A program made the position numbers and the translations under genes. The notes beneath the pieces are model-generated. The model saw only the letters and a program-made list of their open reading frames with translations, searched no databases and was not told the origin of the DNA. Source: Erwinia typographi (GTDB taxonomy: Bacteria; Pseudomonadota; Gammaproteobacteria; Enterobacterales; Enterobacteriaceae). From it: a stretch of 64,000 bases of DNA. Shown here in pieces: positions 57,270-64,000 of this stretch. The stretch spans positions 1 through 64,000 of the forward strand of contig NZ_JRUQ01000027.1 of NCBI RefSeq assembly GCF_000773975.1, given 5' to 3'. The first letter of the stretch is position 1; each line of letters begins with the position of its first letter.

Positions 57270-58120
57270 GATTTGCGTTTTTCCAGCGTGCGATGGCGGG
57301 ACTGCACATTTTTACCGCGGGAGCGGAAATAGTCAGCCAGCTGTTCAGCAATATAGACGGAGCGATGTTTACCACCGGTACAGCCGATGGCGACGGTAAG
57401 GTAACTGCGGTTGTTGGTTTCCAGCATCGGCAACCACAGTTCCAGATAGCTGCGGGTCTGATAGATAAAGTTATGCACTTCCGTATGGCGATCGAGGAAC
57501 GCCGCTACCGGACGATCCAGACCGGTCATGGGACGCAGTTTAGGGTCCCAGTGCGGGTTAGGCAGGAAACGCACGTCAAAGACGTAATCAGCGTCAATCG
57601 GGATGCCGTGCTTATAGCCAAAAGATTCGAACACCATGGTCAGCTCGCGCTCGCGCTTGCCAAGGAGACGGGTTCGCAGCATCTCTGCCAGCTCATGTAC
57701 CGACATCTCAGAGGTGTCGACAATCAGATCGGCCCGCGAGCGCAGAGGCTCCAGCAGTTCGTTCTCCTCGTCGATAGCGCTCTCCAGCGAGAGATTTTTA
57801 CTGGAAAGGGGGTGAAGACGGCGCGTATCGCTGTAGCGGCGGATCAGCGTATTGCGATCGGCATCGAGAAACAGTAGCTGCGGAGAGAAGCTGTCCGGCA
57901 GGCTGGTCAGCGCCTTTTCAAAAATTTCCGGCGACTCAGGCATGTTGCGCACGTCAATGCTGACAGCAGCAGACATATTCCGATCGGCCAGTGAGTTCGC
58001 CAGCTCAGGCAAGAGCACCACGGGTAAGTTATCCACGCAGTAAAAGCCCATATCCTCCAGAGCTCTTAGGGCAACAGACTTACCCGATCCCGATCGACCG
58101 CTGACAATCATCAGCACCAT
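57266..58120 (-). CDS. rapZ: RNase adapter protein RapZ
   Basis: This 284-residue protein binds the sRNA GlmZ and guides RNase E to it, so it controls glucosamine-6-phosphate synthase levels. An N-terminal P-loop (GRSGSGKS, residues 8-15) and the C-terminal RNA-binding domain ([20 protein letters not shown], and the basic tail [10 protein letters not shown]) are visible. Length equals E. coli RapZ. It lies between ptsN and ptsO. Confidence 0.97.
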   Translation of the reverse strand: MVLMIVSGRSGSGKSVALRALEDMGFYCVDNLPVVLLPELANSLADRNMSAAVSIDVRNMPESPEIFEKALTSLPDSFSPQLLFLDADRNTLIRRYSDTRRLHPLSSKNLSLESAIDEENELLEPLRSRADLIVDTSEMSVHELAEMLRTRLLGKRERELTMVFESFGYKHGIPIDADYVFDVRFLPNPHWDPKLRPMTGLDRPVAAFLDRHTEVHNFIYQTRSYLELWLPMLETNNRSYLTVAIGCTGGKHRSVYIAEQLADYFRSRGKNVQSRHRTLEKRKS

Positions 58121-58173
58121 GGCTTGTTCTCCTGATTTAGCAAAATGAGTCGACGCTGGCCGACCCGGTGAGA

Positions 58174-58659
58174 TCAGTGGTTCTCCTCAGGGCTTTCCGC
58201 CATGATCTCATAAAGCTCTTCATCACTCTGCGCGGCCCGCAGGCGGCGGCACACGGTTTTATCGGCCAGACGCTTAGCGACCAGCGAGAGCGTGTGCAGG
58301 TGTGTTTTACACTGATCGGCAGGGACCAGTAAGGCAAACAGCAGATCCACTGGCTGATTGTCGATGGCATCAAAAGCGATCGGCTGGTCGAGGCGGATAA
58401 ACACCCCTACCGCACGCAGCGTATCTTCAATCAGCTTACCGTGCGGGATGGCAATGCCATTGCCTATGCCGGTACTGCCCATGCGCTCACGCGTCAGGAT
58501 CGCCTCAAAGATGGTCTGGTGCGGAAGGTTAAGCTGCTTAGCCGCCAGCTCGCTGATGATCTCCAGCGCCCGTTTTTTGCTCTGGCAATGTACGCCGCTG
58601 CGGGTGCAGGACACACTCAATACCGAGCTCAGTTCCAGTGTTAATTCATTGTTCATCAT
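58174..58659 (-). CDS. ptsN: Nitrogen-PTS EIIA component PtsN
   Basis: This 161-residue regulatory EIIA-Ntr protein links nitrogen and carbon state to potassium transport and stress responses. The phosphorylated His73 lies in GIAIPHGK. The dimer contact region [17 protein letters not shown] is present. The start at 58659 ([10 protein letters not shown]) is set by homology; the frame is open to 58692. It follows hpf after about 200 bp and precedes rapZ. Confidence 0.95.
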   Translation of the reverse strand: MMNNELTLELSSVLSVSCTRSGVHCQSKKRALEIISELAAKQLNLPHQTIFEAILTRERMGSTGIGNGIAIPHGKLIEDTLRAVGVFIRLDQPIAFDAIDNQPVDLLFALLVPADQCKTHLHTLSLVAKRLADKTVCRRLRAAQSDEELYEIMAESPEENH

Positions 58660-58861
58660 AGTTTCACTTACGTGTTCACTTCTGCCTGGCAAAATAACGG
58701 GACGTATCCGCGCCTGAAGAGGAGCGGAAGGCGTCGGTCGACTGCACAGCCTGCCTGATTAACGGCTCGCCCCTGATGAAAGCGGACGAGTCGGTTTATC
58801 TTACGTCACCTGATACCCTTAGATAGGGGTGGCGAAGAAATAATCAATGCCTGAGTGAAAT

Positions 58862-59149
58862 TTAGTGCTGCTTCAGCTTGTCTTTGTGTTTATTGAGTTG
58901 GCGCGTCAGCTTGTCAATCAGGCCGTCAATCGCCGCGTACATATCTTTCCCTTCTGAGGTGCCATGCAACTCACCGCCGTTCACATGCAGAGTAGCATCC
59001 GCTATTTGCGTGACTTTTTCGACCTTAAGAACAATATAGACCTGATTAATCCGATCGAAGTACTGTTCCAGCTTGGCAAATTTAGTGGTCACGAATTCAC
59101 GGAGGGGCTCGGTGATTTCTACGTTCTGCCCGGTAATATTGAGTTGCAT
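58862..59149 (-). CDS. hpf: Ribosome hibernation promoting factor Hpf
   Basis: This 95-residue short-form HPF binds the 30S decoding centre in stationary phase and, with RMF, forms inactive 100S ribosomes. The family start MQLNITGQNVEITEPLREFV and the strand/helix block ATLHVNGGELHGTSEGKDMYAAIDGLIDKL are clear. It lies 22 bp downstream of rpoN. Confidence 0.97.
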   Translation of the reverse strand: MQLNITGQNVEITEPLREFVTTKFAKLEQYFDRINQVYIVLKVEKVTQIADATLHVNGGELHGTSEGKDMYAAIDGLIDKLTRQLNKHKDKLKQH

Positions 59150-59171
59150 ACGCTCTTCCTTATCTGTTCGT

Positions 59172-60605
59172 TCAGACCAGCTGTTTGCGCTGGTTTGAGG
59201 GCGGGATGGATAAAGACTCTCGGTACTTCGCGACAGTCCGGCGCGCCACCATGATCCCCTGACTGGAAAGCAGGGTGGTGAGCTTGCTGTCGCTCAGAGG
59301 TTTGGCGGGATTCTCCGCCGAGATTAATTTCTTCACCAGCGCGCGTATCGCCGTGGAGGAGGCTTCGCCGCCGCCTTCGGTGTTGACGTGGCTGGAGAAA
59401 AAATATTTCAATTCAAAAATACCGCGCGGGCTGTGCAGGTACTTCTGCGTGGTCACCCGGGAAATGGTCGACTCATGCATGTCCACCGCGCTGGCAATAT
59501 CCGCCAGCACCATCGGCCGCATAAATTCTTCACCCTGCTCGAAAAAAGCCTGCTGCTGGTCGACGATACAGCGCGTCACCTTGAGCAGCGTGTCGTTACG
59601 GCTTTCCAGGCTTTTAATCAGCCACTTGGCTTCCTGCAAGTTGCTGCGAATGAACTGGCTGTCGCTGTCGTTCCGCGTGGTGGTGCCGAGCGAAGCGTAG
59701 TGCTGATTGATTTTCAGGCGCGGCACGCTGTCTGAGTTCAGCTCAACCGTCCAGCGGTTGCTTATCTTGCGCACCAGCACATCCGGGATGACGTACTCCG
59801 GCTCGCTGGTATTGATCGACTGACCCGGACGCGGGTCGAGCGACTGGATAACCTGCATCGCGGTTTTTAACACCTCTTCTTTCAGGCGCGTGACCCGCAT
59901 CAGGCTGCGAAAATCGTGGTTAGCCAGTAAATCCAGATGCTCGCTGACGATCAGCCGGGCTTCTTTCAGCCAGGGCGTTTCCGGCGAGAACTGGGAAAGC
60001 TGTACCAGCAGGCAATCCCGCAGGTCTCTGGCGCAGACGCCAACCGGATCAAAACGCTGGACGCGTTTTAACACCGCCTCCACCTCATCCATGGTCAGTT
60101 CATCATTGCCAATGCTGTCCAGCACCTCTTCCAGAGAGGCGGTCAGATAACCGGTGTCATCAACGGCATCGATGATCGAGGTGGCGATTGCCCGGTCAGT
60201 ATCGGTGAACGGCGTCAGTTCAACCTGCCACATCAGGTAGTCCTGGAGTGACTGGGTCGTTTCGCCCTGATAGACCGGGAGCTCGTCATCATGGTAATCC
60301 GTGCCGGTACCGGACGGCGTGCCAGCGGTATAGATTTCATCCCAGGTGGCATCCAGAGGCAGCTCTTCCGGCATCTCTTTCTGCTCCAGCGCTTCCCTGG
60401 TATCCAGGGCTTCTTTCTCCTGATAGTCGCGTGCGTCCACTTCTTCGTGGAGGTCGGTTTGTTCAAGCAGCGGATTACTTTCCAGCGCCAACTGAATTTC
60501 CTGCTGTAGTTCAAGCGTAGAGAGCTGCAGCAGACGGATCGCCTGCTGCAGTTGTGGCGTCATGGCAAGCTGTTGGCTAAGCCTGAGCTGCAAACCTTGC
60601 TTCAT
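59172..60605 (-). CDS. rpoN: RNA polymerase sigma54 factor RpoN
   Basis: This 477-residue sigma factor reads -24/-12 promoters and needs NtrC-type activators. The Gln/Leu-rich region I ([20 protein letters not shown]) is followed by an acidic region II, core-binding and DNA-binding regions and the C-terminal RpoN box [14 protein letters not shown]. Length equals E. coli RpoN. It is flanked by lptB upstream and hpf downstream. The aap promoter at 4626-4641 is a probable target in this window. Confidence 0.98.
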   Translation of the reverse strand: MKQGLQLRLSQQLAMTPQLQQAIRLLQLSTLELQQEIQLALESNPLLEQTDLHEEVDARDYQEKEALDTREALEQKEMPEELPLDATWDEIYTAGTPSGTGTDYHDDELPVYQGETTQSLQDYLMWQVELTPFTDTDRAIATSIIDAVDDTGYLTASLEEVLDSIGNDELTMDEVEAVLKRVQRFDPVGVCARDLRDCLLVQLSQFSPETPWLKEARLIVSEHLDLLANHDFRSLMRVTRLKEEVLKTAMQVIQSLDPRPGQSINTSEPEYVIPDVLVRKISNRWTVELNSDSVPRLKINQHYASLGTTTRNDSDSQFIRSNLQEAKWLIKSLESRNDTLLKVTRCIVDQQQAFFEQGEEFMRPMVLADIASAVDMHESTISRVTTQKYLHSPRGIFELKYFFSSHVNTEGGGEASSTAIRALVKKLISAENPAKPLSDSKLTTLLSSQGIMVARRTVAKYRESLSIPPSNQRKQLV

Positions 60606-60653
60606 ATTCAGGATACAAATTCCTCGAAAATCTTACCTGGTATTAACACCTTA

Positions 60654-61379
60654 TCAGAGTCTGAACTCTTCGCCTAAATAGACTCGTTTAACCTGCTCAT
60701 CCTCCAGAATTTCGCCTGGAGTACCATGAGCAATCAGGTGTCCCTGGCTGACGATGTAGGCCCGCTCACAGACCGCCAGCGTTTCACGTACGTTGTGGTC
60801 GGTGATTAGCACGCCCAGGCCGCTGTCGCGCAGATGTTCGATAATTTTCTTGATATCAATCACCGAAATCGGGTCAACGCCGGCAAAAGGTTCGTCCAGC
60901 AGAATAAATTTCGGGTTGGCGGCCAGCGCACGGGCGATTTCGACGCGGCGGCGTTCCCCCCCTGATAAAGCCTGGCCCATGTTGTTGCGCAGATGCGCGA
61001 TGTGGAACTCGTCCATCAGCTCATTGGCCCGGTCTTCGCGCTGTTCGGTCGTCAGATCTTCACGGATCTGCAAAACGGCCATTAAATTGTCATAGACGCT
61101 TAGCCGACGGAAAATCGACGCTTCCTGCGGCAGGTAGCCAATTCCACGGCGCGCGCGGGCATGTAGCGGCAGGATACTGATATCTTCGTCATCAATGATG
61201 ATGCGGCCTGCATCTCGCGGCACAATGCCCACCACCATGTAAAACGTGGTGGTTTTACCGGCGCCGTTGGGGCCAAGAAGGCCGACAATTTCGCCGGATT
61301 TCACCTGCAGACTGACGTCTTCGACCACGCGACGGCCCTTGTAAGCCTTCGCCAGGTTTTCCGCAATTAAAGTAGCCAT
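60654..61379 (-). CDS. lptB: Lipopolysaccharide export ABC ATPase LptB
   Basis: This 241-residue ATPase drives LPS extraction from the inner membrane with LptFG and LptC. The Walker [10 protein letters not shown] is at about residues 36-44, the signature is [15 protein letters not shown] and the Walker B is [13 protein letters not shown]. Length equals E. coli LptB. It is 6 bp downstream of lptA. Confidence 0.97.
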   Translation of the reverse strand: MATLIAENLAKAYKGRRVVEDVSLQVKSGEIVGLLGPNGAGKTTTFYMVVGIVPRDAGRIIIDDEDISILPLHARARRGIGYLPQEASIFRRLSVYDNLMAVLQIREDLTTEQREDRANELMDEFHIAHLRNNMGQALSGGERRRVEIARALAANPKFILLDEPFAGVDPISVIDIKKIIEHLRDSGLGVLITDHNVRETLAVCERAYIVSQGHLIAHGTPGEILEDEQVKRVYLGEEFRL

Positions 61380-61385
61380 AGCTGA

Positions 61386-61937
61386 TTAGTTACTCTTTTT
61401 TGGTCCGGTTGACTGGGTGCCCTTGTCCTGCAACTGGGAAGGAACCAGCACGGTAGTCACACGCTTGCCAGCGCCGCTGCTGTAGGCCTGCATTTTCTGC
61501 TCTTTCACCAGGTAGGTGATCCGATCACCCTTAACGTTGCTGTCAAGCTGCTCCAGATAAGCATTATCCGTCAGCTCAACAAAGTCTTTAGCCAGCTCAT
61601 AGTGCATTTTCTGCGCGTGGCCTTTTACCGGCTTGCCGTTGTCCTGCATCTGGTAGAAGGTGGCAGGGTCGCCGTAGGCATCAACGATGGTTTTGTTACT
61701 GTCGCCGCCGGGGCGAGTGACCACGACCTTATCGGCAGTGATTTTGATTGAGCCCTGGGTGACGATCACCTTACCGGTAAAGGTCGCGACGTTGCCCTGC
61801 ATATCCAGCGCCTGATTTTCAGAATCGACGTTGACGGGCTTATCCGAGTCTCCGGTTAAGGCAAAGGCCGGCAGGCTGGTCGCGAGGAGCAGGCTGAGCG
61901 TAAGAAACTTAAGGTTGTTTTTCATTTTGGATTTCAT
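61386..61937 (-). CDS. lptA: Lipopolysaccharide periplasmic bridge protein LptA
   Basis: This protein of about 183 residues forms the beta-jellyroll bridge that carries LPS across the periplasm. It has a signal peptide ending at PAFA, then OstA-type strands (DNGKPVKGHAQKMHYELAKD; ITYLVKEQKMQAYS). The start is uncertain: ATG at 61937 is preferred by comparison with E. coli, while 61958 and 61925 are alternatives. It overlaps the end of lptC by 29 bp. Confidence 0.94.
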   Translation of the reverse strand: MKSKMKNNLKFLTLSLLLATSLPAFALTGDSDKPVNVDSENQALDMQGNVATFTGKVIVTQGSIKITADKVVVTRPGGDSNKTIVDAYGDPATFYQMQDNGKPVKGHAQKMHYELAKDFVELTDNAYLEQLDSNVKGDRITYLVKEQKMQAYSSGAGKRVTTVLVPSQLQDKGTQSTGPKKSN

Positions 61938-62484
61938 AAGAGGTTTTGACCTTTTCAATCAACTCGGCAGTTTTCTTCCGTAAATTTCCACGCATTTTCA
62001 TGCCGGTAGAGTTAAAACTCCGGCCGTAAAGCGTCACCTGATCTTGCGAAGTGACATCCTGCGTCACGAGGTTTACTACGGCATTATCGGTCTTAATCCG
62101 CTCAAGTTGAGCATCTTGCGTCAGGCTGTTGACCTCCACATGACCATAAAGATACAGCATTCGGTCGTTGGTCAGCTTGGCTTTATCCGCCCGGACGGAC
62201 CAGGTAGGGATTTTATTCTCATCAAAGGTGGTCATCACCGGGTTATCGAACCAGCTGACGGCCTCGGCTGAAAAATAGGTCACTTTATCCGAGACAAGCT
62301 TGTAGTTCAGAGCGCCCTGCGGGTTATATACCACGGTATTTGAGGTCTGGCTTGTGTAGGTCGGCTCCTGGTCGTTACTGGCCACAGGAGTGTCGCTGTC
62401 ATCTGTACCGGTCAGGTTCCAGCCAATCAGCACAATGGCCACCAGAGCCAATAACAGCGTAATCCAACGTCTGGTTTTACTCAT
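61909..62484 (-). CDS. lptC: Lipopolysaccharide export protein LptC
   Basis: This 191-residue bitopic inner-membrane protein receives LPS from LptB2FG and passes it to LptA. One N-terminal membrane segment (about residues 7-25) is followed by a periplasmic jellyroll domain. It overlaps kdsC by 4 bp and lptA by 29 bp, a conserved tight gene order. Confidence 0.96.
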   Translation of the reverse strand: MSKTRRWITLLLALVAIVLIGWNLTGTDDSDTPVASNDQEPTYTSQTSNTVVYNPQGALNYKLVSDKVTYFSAEAVSWFDNPVMTTFDENKIPTWSVRADKAKLTNDRMLYLYGHVEVNSLTQDAQLERIKTDNAVVNLVTQDVTSQDQVTLYGRSFNSTGMKMRGNLRKKTAELIEKVKTSYEIQNEKQP

Positions 62485-63047
62485 ACAGACTGCCCTTTGG
62501 CCTCATCAAACTTATCCTGTGCTATCAATATCAGATCGCAAATCTCGCGTACCGCGCCGCGCCCGCCCGCAATTCGGGTTACATAGTCTGCACGGGGCAG
62601 CAGAACCGGATGCGCATCCGCCACGGTGACGCTGAGGCCCACTTCGGCCATTACCGGCCAGTCAATCAGATCGTCGCCAATGTAGGCGACCTGGTCGGGG
62701 CGAAGCGCTAGTGTATCCAGAAGTTCATGGAAGGCCAAAAGCTTATCAGATTGTCCCTGGTAAAGATGCGTAATACCCAGGGTCGCGCAGCGATCTTCCA
62801 GCAATTTTGCCTTGCGGCCGGTAATAATGGCGACCTCCACGTCTGAAGTCAGCAGGCAGCGGATGCCATAACCGTCGCGAACGTTAAAAGCCTTAAGCTC
62901 TTCCCCGTTGTTGCCCTGATAGATCACACCGTCCGACATCACGCCGTCCACGTCGCAAATTAGCAGCCTGACGTTTCGCGCTCGCGTCATTACCTGCTGG
63001 CTTACTTCGCCATAACAGGTTTCAACCCACTCTGAAGCAGTACTCAT
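62481..63047 (-). CDS. kdsC: 3-deoxy-D-manno-octulosonate 8-phosphate phosphatase
   Basis: This 188-residue HAD-family phosphatase releases Kdo from Kdo-8-phosphate for LPS core synthesis. The catalytic DxD lies in LLICDVDGVMSDG, and the later HAD motifs are TGRKAKLLEDR and YIGDDLIDWPVM. It is a cap-less tetrameric type. It sits 17 bp downstream of kdsD and overlaps lptC by 4 bp. Confidence 0.97.
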   Translation of the reverse strand: MSTASEWVETCYGEVSQQVMTRARNVRLLICDVDGVMSDGVIYQGNNGEELKAFNVRDGYGIRCLLTSDVEVAIITGRKAKLLEDRCATLGITHLYQGQSDKLLAFHELLDTLALRPDQVAYIGDDLIDWPVMAEVGLSVTVADAHPVLLPRADYVTRIAGGRGAVREICDLILIAQDKFDEAKGQSV

Positions 63048-63064
63048 TTGTCTTCCGATCCTTG

Positions 63065-64000
63065 TTAAACCACGCCCGCGCGCAGCATGTCATGCATATG
63101 GACTACGCCCAGCAGCGTATCGCCATCGGCGACCATCACCGAGGTGATGTTCCGACTCTGCATCAGATTGAGCGCATCCACAGCCAGCAGGTTAGGGCGC
63201 ACCCGGATGCCGCCAGGCGTCATCACGCTGGCAATGCTGGCCTTCTGGATATCAATGCCCATATCAAACACCCTGCGCAGGTCACCATCGGTAAAGATGC
63301 CTTCAATCTTCATCAGATCGTTACAGATTACCGTCATGCCCATGTTTTTGCGGGTGATTTCAAGCAGCGCATCGCGGAGCGAAGCGTCGCGGCTGACGTG
63401 AGGGATCTCGTCACCGCTGTGCATAATGTCATTCACGGTTAGCAGTAGCTTACGACCCAGCGCACCGCCTGGGTGGGACAGGGCAAAGTCTTCTGCGGTG
63501 AAGCCGCGCGCTTTTAGCAGCGCCACCGCCAGAGCATCGCCCATGACCAGCGTCGCTGTGGTGCTTGAGGTTGGCGCCAGGCCCAGCGGACAGGCTTCCT
63601 GCGGTACTTTAACACAGAGATGGATATCCGCCGCACGCCCCATTGCGCTATCAGGCTTGCTGGTCATGCAAATTAGCGAGACGTGCAGCCGTTTCAGTAC
63701 CGGGATGAGCGCCAGAATTTCAGAAGACTCGCCGGAGTTTGAGATCGCAATCACGATATCGCCCGCGCTGACCATGCCAAGGTCGCCGTGGCTGGCTTCG
63801 GCAGGGTGCACGAAAAATGCCGGGGTGCCGGTGCTGGCAAAGGTCGCCGCCATTTTTTTGCCGATGTGGCCGGATTTCCCCATCCCCATCACCACCACTT
63901 TGCCCAGGCAGCCGTAGATGCGCTCGCAGGCCAGTGTAAAATCGTCGTTGATGTACTGATCGAGCTGCTCCAGGCCCTGACGTTCGATATTCAGGACATC
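63065..64000 (-). CDS. kdsD: D-arabinose 5-phosphate isomerase KdsD (5' end outside window)
   Basis: The C-terminal 311 residues of an enzyme of about 328 residues are present; the gene runs past the right edge, so its start is missing. The enzyme converts ribulose 5-phosphate to arabinose 5-phosphate, the first step to Kdo. The SIS sugar-isomerase domain (VVMGMGKSGHIGKKMAATFA; ISNSGESSE) is followed by two CBS domains (DIMHSGDEIPHV; VMTPGGIRVRP). Codons upstream of 63898 stay in frame and resemble E. coli KdsD (ERQGLEQLDQYIN). It heads the kdsD-kdsC-lptC-lptA-lptB run. Confidence 0.96.
   Translation of the reverse strand, partial: DVLNIERQGLEQLDQYINDDFTLACERIYGCLGKVVVMGMGKSGHIGKKMAATFASTGTPAFFVHPAEASHGDLGMVSAGDIVIAISNSGESSEILALIPVLKRLHVSLICMTSKPDSAMGRAADIHLCVKVPQEACPLGLAPTSSTTATLVMGDALAVALLKARGFTAEDFALSHPGGALGRKLLLTVNDIMHSGDEIPHVSRDASLRDALLEITRKNMGMTVICNDLMKIEGIFTDGDLRRVFDMGIDIQKASIASVMTPGGIRVRPNLLAVDALNLMQSRNITSVMVADGDTLLGVVHMHDMLRAGVV

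Overview
This window is chromosomal DNA of an enteric gamma-proteobacterium, most likely an Erwinia/Pantoea-type member of the Erwiniaceae. Fis looks identical to the E. coli protein, and MreB, RplM, RpsI, Mdh and ArcB are close homologues. The gene order follows the E. coli 70-72 min region (rrnD - yhdZYXW - fis - accBC - mreBCD - tldD - aaeXAB - argR - mdh - degQS - rplM/rpsI - sspAB - gltB locus - arcB - mtgA - rpoN/lpt/kds). No prophage, insertion sequence, CRISPR array or tRNA was recognised. Comparisons with E. coli are from memory of its proteins and gene order, not from a search.

Layout. 1-344: 3' trailer and tandem terminators of a rightward rRNA operon, convergent with the ABC operon. 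379-4537 (-): polar amino-acid ABC transporter aapJQMP (yhdWXYZ) behind a clear sigma54-type promoter. 4886-7292 (-): lpxP, fis and dusB. 7683-12642 (-): prmA, panF-yhdT, aroQ-accB-accC. 12882-15601 (-): msrPQ and acuI. 15822-28157 (+): csrD, mreBCD, yhdE, rng, yhdP, tldD. 28237-32548: aaeR divergent from aaeXAB. 32676-35231: a succinate-semialdehyde-dehydrogenase-like gene, yhcO and two tandem yhcN paralogues. 35668-41889: argR, mdh, degS, degQ, zapG, zapE. 42130-44437 (+): rplM-rpsI and sspA-sspB. 44510-51864 (-): the gltBD locus. 53019-56948: arcB (+), the ArcZ sRNA (-), mtgA (+). 56997-64000 (-): ptsO-rapZ-ptsN-hpf-rpoN-lptB-lptA-lptC-kdsC-kdsD, the last cut by the window end.

Most of this is ordinary core genome for envelope growth and cell shape, fatty-acid precursor supply, translation, and redox or nitrogen control. 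The exception is 44510-51864. At the position and orientation where E. coli has gltB-gltD, this genome carries a divergent GltB-like protein of 1,843 residues. Its iron-sulfur loop has altered spacing and it has a tail of about 200 extra residues. The second gene is a CysJ-type FMN/FAD diflavin reductase, not gltD. The simplest reading is a glutamate synthase, or a related glutamine-dependent oxidoreductase, that takes NADPH electrons through a diflavin partner.

The DNA around arcB is also unusual. yhcC and elbB, its neighbours in E. coli, are both missing. The 1.15-kb and 0.88-kb gaps left are essentially non-coding, except for arcZ, two perfect NtrC-type palindromes and a CRP-like site. Nitrogen-related features recur across the window: the sigma54-type promoter of the aap operon, rpoN itself, the nitrogen PTS genes ptsN and ptsO, and the GOGAT-like operon.
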